A DNA stretch of 35,603 nt from Alphaproteobacteria bacterium UBA998. Lineage in GTDB: Bacteria > Pseudomonadota > Alphaproteobacteria > Rickettsiales > UBA998. The stretch spans positions 1 to 35,603 of the forward strand of contig DBAY01000034.1 in NCBI GenBank assembly GCA_002291925.1, given 5' to 3'. Below, in pieces: positions 14,194-22,371 of this stretch. The notes beneath the pieces were generated by a model. That model saw only the letters and a list, made by a program, of their open reading frames with translations, was not told the origin of the DNA and did no database searches. A program made the translations under genes and the position numbers. The first letter of the stretch is position 1, and each line of letters starts with the position of its first letter.

Positions 14194-15354
14194 TCAGCCA
14201 CCCACTCCGGACATGGCTTTCAGGTTGAGGATGGCGCGACGGAAGAAGCCTGCTTTCGCCACATCTTCAGAGGCGACCAGCGGGATGATCTGCTGTGGCA
14301 TGTTCTGCGGGGTGACGACCAGTTCGGCGATCTGGTCGCCTTTCTTCACTGGTGCGGCGAGGGGGCCGTTATAGCGCAGGCTGAACGTGGTATTCTCCTT
14401 GCCCACGCGCGGCAGGTTGAGCGAAACATCCTCCGCCGCCACGGCTTTCACGTCCGGTACGGCGCCGAAATGCACCGGCAGCGCCTGCACGTCCTGCCCG
14501 GCGGAGAGCACTTTCACCAGCTCGAAATTGGCAAAACCGTAGCCCAGCACGGATGCGGCTTCCTCGGCGCGCTCCTTGATGCTGGCGAGGCCGTTGACCA
14601 CGGCAATCAGGCGGCGGCCGTTCTTATCGACGCCGGACACGGTGATGCCATAGCCGGACGCTTCCGTGTGGCCTGTTTTCAGCCCATCCACCATGAAGGC
14701 ACCCTTGCGGCCCAGCAGAAGGTTACGGTTGTACTGGCGGATGCCGTTATAGGTGAACTCGGGCTCCGAATAATAATGATAGAATTCCGGGTGGTCATGG
14801 ATGATGTGCCACGCAAGGATGGAGAGGTCATACGCCGTCGTGACGTGCGCAGGATCGGGCCAGCCATCCGGGTTGACGAAGTTGGTCGCTTTCATGCCGA
14901 TCTGCTTGGCCACCGTATTCATGCGCTCGGCAAAGGCATCCACCGAACCGGCCATGCCCTCGGCCACGGCGATGCAGGCGTCATTGCCGGACTGAATGAT
15001 GATGCCGCGCAGCAAATCTTCCACCTTCACGTTGGAGTGCAGCTCCACGAACATGTTGGAGCCCTCGCGCAGCTGCGGATTGCCCTGCTGCCACGCGTTC
15101 TCGCTGATGTAGAACGTGTCTTCCAGCTTCACCTTTCCCTTGGCGACCTCATCGGTGAGGATGTAGGTCGTCATCATCTTGGTCATCGAGGCCGGGTACA
15201 TCGGGTCGAAGGCGCTTTTCTCGAACAGCACCGCCTTGGTGGCATAGTCGAGAATGACGGCCTGCTTGGCCTTGGTCTCGAACGCCATGGCGGGCGCCGC
15301 GAGAGTGACGGAGAGAATAAGCGCGAGTAAACGCATGGAAGTTACCTTTTTCAT
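14194..15354 (-). CDS. D-alanyl-D-alanine carboxypeptidase (PBP5/6 type)
   Basis: Serine peptidase S11 that trims the terminal D-Ala of peptidoglycan stem peptides in the periplasm. A signal peptide ends at APAMA-FE. Catalytic motifs: S56-M-T-K59, S122-G-N124 and K226-T-G228, followed by a C-terminal beta domain (about 280-360) and a tail that resembles the amphipathic membrane anchor of the PBP5 family. A second ATG at 15336 has AAGG eight bases upstream and may be the real start; it also leaves an intact signal peptide. The gene starts five bases after rlpA ends, giving a cell-wall operon mltB-rlpA-dac-tmk. Confidence 0.95.
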   Translation of the reverse strand: MKKVTSMRLLALILSVTLAAPAMAFETKAKQAVILDYATKAVLFEKSAFDPMYPASMTKMMTTYILTDEVAKGKVKLEDTFYISENAWQQGNPQLREGSNMFVELHSNVKVEDLLRGIIIQSGNDACIAVAEGMAGSVDAFAERMNTVAKQIGMKATNFVNPDGWPDPAHVTTAYDLSILAWHIIHDHPEFYHYYSEPEFTYNGIRQYNRNLLLGRKGAFMVDGLKTGHTEASGYGITVSGVDKNGRRLIAVVNGLASIKERAEEAASVLGYGFANFELVKVLSAGQDVQALPVHFGAVPDVKAVAAEDVSLNLPRVGKENTTFSLRYNGPLAAPVKKGDQIAELVVTPQNMPQQIIPLVASEDVAKAGFFRRAILNLKAMSGVGG

Positions 15355-15359
15355 CGTGA

Positions 15360-16361
15360 TTAGTTCACCAGAATGCGCGCGTCAGTAAAGCCGAGCGCCC
15401 TGGCCTGTTCAAGCATTTGTTGCGCTTCGCCGGAGGTCGGTACGGGACCAAGCAGCACGCGGAAAAACTGGCGGCCATTCACCGTGATTTCCTTCACGAA
15501 TGCCTTGCCCACGCCAGCCAGTTTGCTGACATGTGTTTCCGCATTGTCACGGGTGCTGAAGGAGGCGGTCTGCACGGAATACCCCCCGCCTGCCTGCGTC
15601 TGGGTGGCGGAAACGGGGGTGTAATTCACCGAGAAGACGGGCGGGGGCGGCAGGTGCGCCTCATTCTCCGGCTTGCGGCGGCTTGGAATCACCGGGGGCG
15701 GCGCAGGCGGCGGCACGGGCTGGCTGATGACCACCGGCATCACCGGGGCGGCCCCGGCGGTCTCATCCAGCACGACGCTGGCAGGGCGGTTCTGCTTCAG
15801 CTCCAGCGCGGCATATTGCACATCCAGCATACGCGACGGCGTGCGCGGCGCATTCCGCATCCATTCCGGCAGGTCGATATTCATGTCGGCCAGATACTGC
15901 TCGGTTTCCTCCTGCAGGTAGGTCAGGCGGACACGCGCCGTGCCGGTCGCTTTCACGCCCAGCTTTTCAGCTGCCTTGGAAGAAAGATCGATGATTCGGT
16001 TCTTGGAAAACGGCCCGCGATCATTAACACGCACGATGGCGGTACGGCCATTATCAAGGTTTTCCACCTTCACCAGCGAGGGCATGGGGAGGGTACGGTG
16101 GGCAGCGGTCATTTCGCCGGTATCGAACTCCTCGCCGCTGGCGGTCATGCGCCCGTGGAAGCCGGGACCGTACCAGGAGGCGATGCCCTCTTCCCGGTAA
16201 TTCGGATCGTACCGGGGTTCATAATACTGGCCGAGCACCGTGTAGGGCTTGCCGAGCTTTACCCCTACCGGGCCCTTGGTGCCGCCATACGGGGATGGGC
16301 CGCCGCTGCCACACGCAGTAAGCAGCAGCAGGCCCAACAGGAAGACGGCCGCGCGCATCAT
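15360..16361 (-). CDS. rlpA: RlpA-like septal-ring lytic transglycosylase lipoprotein
   Basis: Outer-membrane lipoprotein acting on peptidoglycan at division sites. Lipobox LTAC with Cys17, then a double-psi beta-barrel (about 58-150) containing GIASWYGPGFHGRMTASGE, MTAAHRTLPMP and VRVNDRGPF with the family Asp. A Pro-rich linker (PPPAPPPVIPSRRKP) and a C-terminal SPOR domain (about 258-333), which binds denuded glycan strands, follow. The start overlaps the mltB stop (ATGA), so the two lytic enzymes are coupled. 333 aa. Confidence 0.95.
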   Translation of the reverse strand: MMRAAVFLLGLLLLTACGSGGPSPYGGTKGPVGVKLGKPYTVLGQYYEPRYDPNYREEGIASWYGPGFHGRMTASGEEFDTGEMTAAHRTLPMPSLVKVENLDNGRTAIVRVNDRGPFSKNRIIDLSSKAAEKLGVKATGTARVRLTYLQEETEQYLADMNIDLPEWMRNAPRTPSRMLDVQYAALELKQNRPASVVLDETAGAAPVMPVVISQPVPPPAPPPVIPSRRKPENEAHLPPPPVFSVNYTPVSATQTQAGGGYSVQTASFSTRDNAETHVSKLAGVGKAFVKEITVNGRQFFRVLLGPVPTSGEAQQMLEQARALGFTDARILVN

Positions 16362-17335
16362 TGGCCGTAGATCCTGTCCGCCAGTGTGCCAACCGCCGTG
16401 CCGAAATAGCGTGAGCGGTTCCAGTGCAGAATGACGGGGAAATTTTCATAAATAAGGTAGGCGCCTTCCTCCGGCGTGCCGGGGAACATCAGCGCGGCCT
16501 TGATGGGCTTGACGGCGAGCGGCTGGCCGTCAATCTGGCGCACGCCCTGATTGCTCCATTCTTCCAGCGGGCGGAAAATCTTGATGTCCGCCAGTTCCGT
16601 CTTGAAGCCCTGCGGCAGATGCACCTGCCGGCCCCATGTCAGCTGGTCATTCCAGCCGTTCTTCTTGAGGTAGTTGGCGATGGAGGCGAAGACGTCCGCC
16701 CTGGTGCCCCAGATATCCTTGCGGCCGTCGCCATCATAATCCACAGCGAAATTGAGAAAGCTCGACGGCATGAACTGGGACTGCCCCATGGCACCGGCCC
16801 ATGAGCCTTTCATGTTGGCAAAGCTGATATGCCCGGCCTGAATGATTTGCAGGGATTCCAGCAGTTCCTTGCGGAAGAAATCAGCCCGCCGCCCGTCATA
16901 GGCCAGCGTCGCCAGTGCTTGCGGGACATTGAAGTTGCCTGTGATCTTGCCGTAATGCGTCTCGATGCCCCAGAGCGCGACGATGAAACGCGGTTGCACG
17001 CCGTATTTGCGCCCGATTTCTTCCAGCAATGGCTTGTTCTCGAGGTAGAGGCGCTGGCCCTCGCTCACGCGCTGCGGGGTGACGACGCGGGTGAGGTATT
17101 GCGTTAAGGTAACAGTGCCCTCCGGCTGCTTGCGGTCCAGCACGATGATGCGCTCATCCGGGGTGAAGTCCTTGAAAACATCGTCCAGCAGGGCGGGCGA
17201 AATGCCTTTCGCGGTGGCTTCCGTGCGGAATTCCTGAATCCACAGGCCGAGCGGTTTCTGGTTGGCCAGAGCGGGCTGGCCGAGTAGAAGAAAAAGGCAT
17301 CCGGCAATCCGGAAGAAAGGCACGCAACGAAGCAT
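16358..17335 (-). CDS. mltB: Lytic murein transglycosylase (MltB/GH103 family)
   Basis: Cleaves the MurNAc-GlcNAc bond to form 1,6-anhydro ends. Signal peptide to QPALA-NQ (residue 24/25); no lipobox Cys at the cut, so it is probably soluble in the periplasm. Catalytic Glu125 lies in LWGIETHYGK; AGAMGQSQFMPSSFLNFAVDYDGDGRKDIWG is the GH103 core, followed by ASIANYLKKNGW. 325 aa. GGGAGG sits close upstream of ATG 17335. Only 25 bases separate this start from the divergent glycerol-1-phosphate dehydrogenase gene. Confidence 0.95.
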   Translation of the reverse strand: MLRCVPFFRIAGCLFLLLGQPALANQKPLGLWIQEFRTEATAKGISPALLDDVFKDFTPDERIIVLDRKQPEGTVTLTQYLTRVVTPQRVSEGQRLYLENKPLLEEIGRKYGVQPRFIVALWGIETHYGKITGNFNVPQALATLAYDGRRADFFRKELLESLQIIQAGHISFANMKGSWAGAMGQSQFMPSSFLNFAVDYDGDGRKDIWGTRADVFASIANYLKKNGWNDQLTWGRQVHLPQGFKTELADIKIFRPLEEWSNQGVRQIDGQPLAVKPIKAALMFPGTPEEGAYLIYENFPVILHWNRSRYFGTAVGTLADRIYGQ

Positions 17336-17360
17336 TCCGCCTCCCTTTTATGAGAAATTG

Positions 17361-18590
17361 ATGACCCGCATCGTGCTGGAGAGAAATCTCAAAGGCAAGG
17401 AGAAATCCTTGCTTGATACCGCTTTTCCCGAAGGCAGGCTGGCCTTCGTGTTCGACCCGCAGACATACGTAGCGCTTGGGCGGCGGGTGGTGAGCGCCCT
17501 TCCGGTGGCGCGCGGCGAGGAGATCCTGCTGGACACGCAGCCGCAGCCCACGGAAGCGCTGGTGATCCAGATTCGCGCCAAGGCCGCGGAGTGCGTGGCC
17601 TATGTCGCCATCGGCAGCGGCACCATCAATGACCTCTGCAAGCGCGCTGCGTTTCTGGATGGCAAGCCCTATGCCGTCTTCGCCACCGCGCCCTCGATGA
17701 ACGGGTATGTTTCGGCGAATGCGTCGCTTTGTCCTGACTCCGCTGCCGGACCCGCCGTCAAAACCTCGTTTCCCGCCGCCGCGCCCGCGTGGCTGTTTGG
17801 CGATCTGGAGGTGCTGGCGAATGCGCCCCTGCGGCTCATCCGCAGTGGACTGGGTGATTCCATCTGCCGCTCCACGGCGCAGGCCGACTGGCTGCTGTCC
17901 CACCTGCTGCTCGATACGCCCTATGATACGCGGCCCTTCGCCCTGCTGACCCCGTACGAGGAAGCTCTGTTTCAGCAAAGCGCGCGCCTCTGCAACAGCG
18001 ATGTCGAAGCTATCGAGACCCTGATGCGGACGCTGATCGCCTCCGGTGAAGGCATGACGCTGGCCGGGGGCTCCTACCCCGCCAGCCAGGGCGAGCATAT
18101 GATCGCGCATGCGTATGAGTTGTTGGCGCATCAATCGGCGTGGGTAATCGGTGCAAAAGAGCCGGAAACTTACCATGGTGAACTGATTGCCGTGACCACG
18201 CTGGACATGGCAGCACTGCAGGAAACCATGCTGGAACATCCTTCCCCTTCTTTTATCCATCCCTCGTGGTTCGATGACAGAGACATCTACGGTTTCTTCG
18301 GCGGAGAGGTTTCGGGATTCTTGAAGCAGTACAAAGCCAAGTCGGAGCGCATCTTATCCCGCCTGGACGTGCTGGCGGAAAAATGGAAGGATGCCGCCTC
18401 CGCGCTTCCCCACATCATGCGCCCGCGCACCCAGCTGCAAGAGGTGTTGGAAGCCGTCGGGGTCAGCATTACACCCGCCAGCCTTGGCCTGCGTGAGGAT
18501 CACTATACCGTGGCACGTTATAACGCACTTTACACGCGTGAGCGCTTTACGTTCCTCGATATCGAGGGAATGTTCCCGCTACTCCGCTGA
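17361..18590 (+). CDS. sn-Glycerol-1-phosphate dehydrogenase (AraM/EgsA family)
   Basis: Predicted to reduce dihydroxyacetone phosphate to sn-glycerol 1-phosphate with NAD(P)H, the enantiomer used for archaeal lipids and, in some Gram-positives, for heptaprenylglyceryl phosphate. Seen: nucleotide-binding GSGTIND at 85-91, ATAPSMNGYVSANAS (family usually SMDGY), GLGDSICRSTAQADWLLSH, and the metal-ligand region GGSYPASQGEHMIAH and later FIHPSWF. Length 409 aa, similar to AraM. The start is ATG 17361; the frame extends further back, but only antisense to the mltB signal peptide. Its ribosome site is weak. No second archaeal-type lipid gene is visible nearby, so the use of the product is unknown. 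Confidence 0.85.
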   Translation: MTRIVLERNLKGKEKSLLDTAFPEGRLAFVFDPQTYVALGRRVVSALPVARGEEILLDTQPQPTEALVIQIRAKAAECVAYVAIGSGTINDLCKRAAFLDGKPYAVFATAPSMNGYVSANASLCPDSAAGPAVKTSFPAAAPAWLFGDLEVLANAPLRLIRSGLGDSICRSTAQADWLLSHLLLDTPYDTRPFALLTPYEEALFQQSARLCNSDVEAIETLMRTLIASGEGMTLAGGSYPASQGEHMIAHAYELLAHQSAWVIGAKEPETYHGELIAVTTLDMAALQETMLEHPSPSFIHPSWFDDRDIYGFFGGEVSGFLKQYKAKSERILSRLDVLAEKWKDAASALPHIMRPRTQLQEVLEAVGVSITPASLGLREDHYTVARYNALYTRERFTFLDIEGMFPLLR

Positions 18591-18596
18591 GAATCC

Positions 18597-19055
18597 CTAC
18601 CCACGCCCACGGTAGGGAGCCACGCCCTGTTCGGGAATCCACACATCGGAGGGCGGCGTGCCGGTCTGGTAGAACACATCGATGGGCAGGCCGCCGCGCG
18701 GGTACCAGTAGCCGCCGATACGCAGCCACACGGGCGAAAGCTCCTCTGCCAGCCGTCGCCCGATGCCGACCGTGCAGGCCTCATGGAAATCGCCGTGATT
18801 GCGGAAGGAATGCAGGAACAGCTTGAGCGACTTGCTCTCAATCAGCCAGCCCTGCGGCACGTAATCGATGACCAGATGCGCAAAATCTGGCTGTCCTGTG
18901 AGCGGGCAGAGGGAGGTGAATTCCGGGCACACAAAGCGCACATTGTAGCGCACGCCCGGATGCGGGTTCGCCACGCGCTCCAGCACGGCCTCGGCGGGTG
19001 ATGCGGGCAGCGGGGTCTTGGCGCCCAGCTGGGTGAGGTTGTCATAGATGCTCAT
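18597..19055 (-). CDS. queF: NADPH-dependent 7-cyano-7-deazaguanine reductase
   Basis: Reduces preQ0 nitrile to preQ1 amine, the base that Tgt inserts. The catalytic pair is Cys50 (FTSLCPLTG) and Asp57, seven residues apart as in the short YkvM type; ESKSLKLFLHSFRNHGDFHE is the substrate-binding motif. ATG 19055 overlaps the queC stop as ATGA and has AGGAGG upstream; the longer frame runs through queC. 152 aa. The last gene of the queE-queC-queF operon. Confidence 0.96.
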   Translation of the reverse strand: MSIYDNLTQLGAKTPLPASPAEAVLERVANPHPGVRYNVRFVCPEFTSLCPLTGQPDFAHLVIDYVPQGWLIESKSLKLFLHSFRNHGDFHEACTVGIGRRLAEELSPVWLRIGGYWYPRGGLPIDVFYQTGTPPSDVWIPEQGVAPYRGRG

Positions 19056-19747
19056 GCGGCCTCCTGATACGGGGTGGGGTCGGGGATGTGGGCGTCGTGG
19101 AAGCCTTTGCGGCGCAGCGTGCAGGAATCGCATTGTCCGCAGGCCTTGCCGTCTGGGGTGGGGTCATAGCAGCTGAGCGTCTGCGCGTAATCCACGCCGA
19201 GCACCGTGCCTTGCCGGATGATTTCCGCCTTGGTCAGATCAATGAGTGGCGCATGGATGGTGACGCGCTGCCCCTGCTCCGTCGCGTAGGCGGTAGCGAG
19301 GTTTGCCATGGTTTCGAATGCGCGGATATATTCCGGGCGGCAGTCGGGATAGCCGCTGTAATCCAGCGCGTTGACGCCGATGAAGATGTCATGGGCCTTC
19401 AGCACCTCCGCCCAGGCCAGGGCGAAGGAGAGGAAAATCGTGTTGCGTGCGGGCACGTACGTGACGGGAATGCCCTCGCCGATGGCTTCCATGTCGCGCC
19501 CCTTGGGCACGCTGATCTCGTCGGTAAGGGCCGAGCCGCCGAACAGGCGCAGGTCAATCTGCGCCACGCGATGCTCCACCGCGCCGAGGGACTTGGCGAC
19601 ACGTGCGGCGGCTTCCAGCTCCACGGCGTGACGCTGCCCATAGGCAAAGCTCAGCGCATGGCAGGCATAGCCTTGCTGCCGCGCCATCGCCAGCACGGTC
19701 GCGGAATCGAGCCCACCGCTCACCAGCACCACGGCACGGTGCATCAT
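19052..19747 (-). CDS. queC: 7-cyano-7-deazaguanine synthase
   Basis: Converts 7-carboxy-7-deazaguanine to preQ0 with ATP and ammonia. PP-loop SGGLDS at residues 10-15 and a C-terminal zinc site with the cysteines of LSCYDPTPDGKACGQCDSC are intact. 231 aa. The first two codons are both ATG; the first overlaps the queE stop. Sits between queE and queF with four-base overlaps on both sides, so the three preQ pathway enzymes are made from one message. queD is not in the window. Confidence 0.97.
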   Translation of the reverse strand: MMHRAVVLVSGGLDSATVLAMARQQGYACHALSFAYGQRHAVELEAAARVAKSLGAVEHRVAQIDLRLFGGSALTDEISVPKGRDMEAIGEGIPVTYVPARNTIFLSFALAWAEVLKAHDIFIGVNALDYSGYPDCRPEYIRAFETMANLATAYATEQGQRVTIHAPLIDLTKAEIIRQGTVLGVDYAQTLSCYDPTPDGKACGQCDSCTLRRKGFHDAHIPDPTPYQEAA

Positions 19748-20412
19748 TCGATCCCCAGCATTTTGTGCATCTGCAGGCTCAGGCGGAAGCCGCGCTCCTG
19801 CGCCATGCGCGCGGCAAAGGCGAGGTTGGCGGCGTTGGCTTCCGCATCATATTCATCCATCGGCTGCACGTAAACCGGCACATCCGTGCGCACGGGCGGT
19901 ACCTGCTGGTAACGGTCATCGCGTGTGGAAAGCAGGAATTTGTACGCCGAGACACGCGCATCCATATCCGGTCGCACCGGCATGTAGCCCTGCCCCGTAT
20001 TCTTCGGCGAGCAGATGATATGCACCCGGTCATCCACCGGGCGGAAGATCGTGCCGTTGGTTTCGATCTGCACGCGGAAGCCCGCGTCCAGCAGTGCCGA
20101 ACAAAGCGGCCCGATGGGCTGGCGAAACGGCTCACCCCCGGTGATGACGACCAGATCGCGCACGCGCATCCCGTTTGCATCGCTAGCCAGCCGGGTGACG
20201 TCCTCCAGTATCTCCGCCAGCGCCATCTCACGGCCATCCTCGAATTCTGTATCGCAGAAATGGCACGCAAGGTTACAGCCCGCCAGCCGCACGAACACGG
20301 ACGGTTGCCCCACAAACGGCCCCTCGCCCTGCAGCGTAGGGAACACATGCTTCACCTCCAGCCGGGAGCCATCGCCCTGCACGGGAGGCCGGATTAGATT
20401 CTGGCCAAACAT
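19744..20412 (-). CDS. queE: 7-carboxy-7-deazaguanine synthase (radical SAM)
   Basis: Radical-SAM enzyme that contracts 6-carboxytetrahydropterin into 7-carboxy-7-deazaguanine. The 4Fe-4S motif is C46-x3-C50-x2-C53 (AGCNLACHFCDTEF); LQGEGPFVGQPSVFVRLAG precedes it, and VVITGGEPFRQ and QIETNGT follow. 222 aa. ATG 20412 opens the operon; the 53-base gap to the next leftward gene's stop holds the GC-rich dyad CCCGCTATAGCGCGG, and no clear promoter boxes were found. Confidence 0.96.
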   Translation of the reverse strand: MFGQNLIRPPVQGDGSRLEVKHVFPTLQGEGPFVGQPSVFVRLAGCNLACHFCDTEFEDGREMALAEILEDVTRLASDANGMRVRDLVVITGGEPFRQPIGPLCSALLDAGFRVQIETNGTIFRPVDDRVHIICSPKNTGQGYMPVRPDMDARVSAYKFLLSTRDDRYQQVPPVRTDVPVYVQPMDEYDAEANAANLAFAARMAQERGFRLSLQMHKMLGIE

Positions 20413-20465
20413 TTGGAAATACTTACGCTAATATGGGCCCGCTATAGCGCGGAAACCTTGGCGAA

Positions 20466-21281
20466 TCAACCCCAGAAGCCGCCGCCCTTGTTGTCGTCGC
20501 CGCCACCGCCCCACCAGCCGCCGCTGCTAGGCGTGGTATTCTGCCAGCCCCACAGACTCTGATCATTGCCTGCCGCGCCGTGAATGCCTTCGGAGCCGTC
20601 GGTATTCTGGGTCCAGAATGAACCTTGGCCCTGCTCATGGTAAAGACCGCCTGAGCCATCAAGGCCAGCACCGACCTGACCATAAATCCCGTAATTGATG
20701 CCGCTATGGCCGCGCGATCCATAAAGATTACCCTGACGGGTGCGGTACTCGTTGGCGATAAACTGGGTGATGCGAAACTCACAAATCGAAGAGTTGGGGT
20801 TATAGGTGCACACCGTAATCCCCCCACGGCGGGAGCGGATTTTGCCAGTTTTCTTGTCCACGGTAGCCAGCCAGCGGTTATCGGGCCCGAAGATATTGCC
20901 GTTCTTGTCGATGCGCCCGCCCTGCACGCCGGTGAACACCTTGGGTTTCACGCGCACCATCTTGGAACGTTCCTTGGCGAATTTCTTGGCGCGCTTGTTA
21001 ATCATGTCGTCGATGACCTTTTGCGCGGTGGCGGAAAGCTCGCGTACCTGTCCCGGGTCAGTGCCAGGAAGCATAACGCTGTTGCGGCGGGAATTCTTCG
21101 CTTTTGTGCGAAGTTCCTCTAGCTTTTCCTCGAAAATCTTTTTGTAACGGTCTTCTTCAGAGAGCCCGCCATACATATCCGCCTCGCCGCGCATCTGGGC
21201 GATAAACATCTCTTTGGCGCTGCGGCGCTTGTGCGTCCGGTTTCCGCCGCCTGCCCGTGCACCACCAAAACCGCGTGACAT
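20466..21281 (-). CDS. Orphan protein with Gly-rich tail
   Basis: Not recognised. 271 aa from ATG 21281, eight bases after AGGAGG; the ATG six bases upstream is too close to that site. The N-terminus is Gly/Arg-rich (MSRGFGGARAGGGNR), then a charged, probably helical and coiled region to about 110 (EEDRYKKIFEEKLEELRTKAK), a central part with RIDKNGNIFGPDNRWLATVDKKTGKIR that resembles a short repeat of a 15-residue strand-turn-strand unit, and a C-terminus rich in Gly, Trp and Asn (GGWWGGGGDDNKGGGFWG). No signal peptide or membrane helix. The low-complexity tail could mediate assembly or surface binding; that is a guess. Confidence 0.7.
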   Translation of the reverse strand: MSRGFGGARAGGGNRTHKRRSAKEMFIAQMRGEADMYGGLSEEDRYKKIFEEKLEELRTKAKNSRRNSVMLPGTDPGQVRELSATAQKVIDDMINKRAKKFAKERSKMVRVKPKVFTGVQGGRIDKNGNIFGPDNRWLATVDKKTGKIRSRRGGITVCTYNPNSSICEFRITQFIANEYRTRQGNLYGSRGHSGINYGIYGQVGAGLDGSGGLYHEQGQGSFWTQNTDGSEGIHGAAGNDQSLWGWQNTTPSSGGWWGGGGDDNKGGGFWG

Positions 21282-21354
21282 AGGCATTTCCTCCTAGACG
21301 TATTCTATCACAGCATTTATTTCAAAACTATGAAAGAAATGGCCAGTTAATCCA

Positions 21355-21798
21355 ATGTTTCGCTTGTATCTGACTGTTTTTATGGCGGTTTTACTCAGCT
21401 CCCCGCTTTACGCGGTGTCCACGGTGCCGGTGACTATCGAGTCCGGCGGGCAGCGGCACCTGTTTCACCTCGAGGTTGCAAACACCTCGGAAGAACAGGA
21501 GCGCGGGCTTATGTACCGCACTGAGCTGCCTGCTGATGGCGGTATGCTATTCCCCTATGCCCCGCCACGCCCGATCTATATGTGGATGCGCAACACTTTG
21601 ATTCCGCTTGATATGATTTTCGTGCGCCCCAAGGGTGTCATTGGCTATATCGAGCATGATGCTGAGCCGCACTCCGAAATTCCCCGCGGAACCCCCAGCG
21701 ATGTGCAGGCCGTGCTGGAGCTTCCTGGCGGCACTGCACGTCGCCTCGGCATCAAGGTGGGTGATTACGTCGATTACACTGTGCCAGAAAATAAGTAG
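21355..21798 (+). CDS. DUF192 secreted protein
   Basis: Signal peptide to SPLYA-VS (about residue 20), then a full DUF192 domain: EVANTSEEQERGLMYRTELP, GGMLFPYAPPRPIYMWMRNT, IPLDMIFVRPKGVIGYIEHDA, and ARRLGIKVGDYVDY at the end. 147 aa. DUF192 proteins are small, widespread and of unsettled function. It is followed eleven bases later by a diverged paralogue, and divergent from the orphan at 20466-21281; the promoter must lie in the AT-rich gap 21295-21354. Confidence 0.9.
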   Translation: MFRLYLTVFMAVLLSSPLYAVSTVPVTIESGGQRHLFHLEVANTSEEQERGLMYRTELPADGGMLFPYAPPRPIYMWMRNTLIPLDMIFVRPKGVIGYIEHDAEPHSEIPRGTPSDVQAVLELPGGTARRLGIKVGDYVDYTVPENK

Positions 21799-21809
21799 AA
21801 AAATAGATT

Positions 21810-22370
21810 ATGCGCGCCCAGTTGCTCCTGCTTCTTCTACCTGCCTTGCCTGCTTTTGCGCAGATGGCCACCGGAAGTGGCCTCATTTTTTCCCGTGACC
21901 GTGTGTTTGTGGAGGCGCAAGTTGCCCTTCCTGCCCCAGCGCCCAGTGAGGATGAGAAGAAAGAAGAGGCACCCAAGGAGGAAGCAGCGCCACGCATAGA
22001 GACACGCCGCTATTTTTTTGATACTGACATCCGCCCGGAGGAAGCCCTGAAATTGGAATGGTTCCACTCTCTTGCCAATATGCAGAGTGGTCGTGCGATG
22101 ATGATTTTATTCAAAGATGCCGCGCCGCGGGCTCTTCCATTAGTCAAGCTCTACAAACCGGTGGATGTTTTAGTGATTGGTGATGACGGTACTATTTTGG
22201 CCATCCTACCGAATATCGTTCTAGCAAATCAGTCCAAGCTGATCGATGTGGAAATGCCGGTGAAGGCTTTTCTTTTCATTAAAGGGGATGAAGCGGCCGC
22301 GCTTCAGATCAAGCCAAAAAATCTTGTCTTTCATCCGCTATTTACACGCAACCCTACCGTACTGCAGTAA
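21810..22370 (+). CDS. Diverged DUF192-like secreted protein
   Basis: 186 aa with a signal peptide (LLLLLPALPAFA-QM). A 40-residue acidic/Lys/Pro linker (PAPSEDEKKEEAPKEEAAP) precedes a C-terminal half that aligns by eye with the upstream DUF192 protein: MMILFKDAAPRALPLVK against GMLFPYAPPRPIYMWM, KPVDVLVIGDDGTILAI against IPLDMIFVRPKGVIGYI, and AAALQIKPKNLVF against ARRLGIKVGDYVDY. The glycine and tryptophan positions of the parent domain are mostly lost. This suggests a tandem duplication followed by divergence. The ribosome site is weak, so coupling to the upstream gene is likely. Confidence 0.75.
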   Translation: MRAQLLLLLLPALPAFAQMATGSGLIFSRDRVFVEAQVALPAPAPSEDEKKEEAPKEEAAPRIETRRYFFDTDIRPEEALKLEWFHSLANMQSGRAMMILFKDAAPRALPLVKLYKPVDVLVIGDDGTILAILPNIVLANQSKLIDVEMPVKAFLFIKGDEAAALQIKPKNLVFHPLFTRNPTVLQ

Positions 22371-22371
22371 A

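Noticed and set aside
14134..15330. Plus-strand open frame of 398 codons opposite the D,D-carboxypeptidase
   Set aside because: Shadow of the carboxypeptidase, whose catalytic motifs are intact on the minus strand.
17154..18260. Minus-strand open frame of 368 codons opposite the G1P dehydrogenase
   Set aside because: The opposite strand carries the clear AraM/EgsA motifs; this frame has none.
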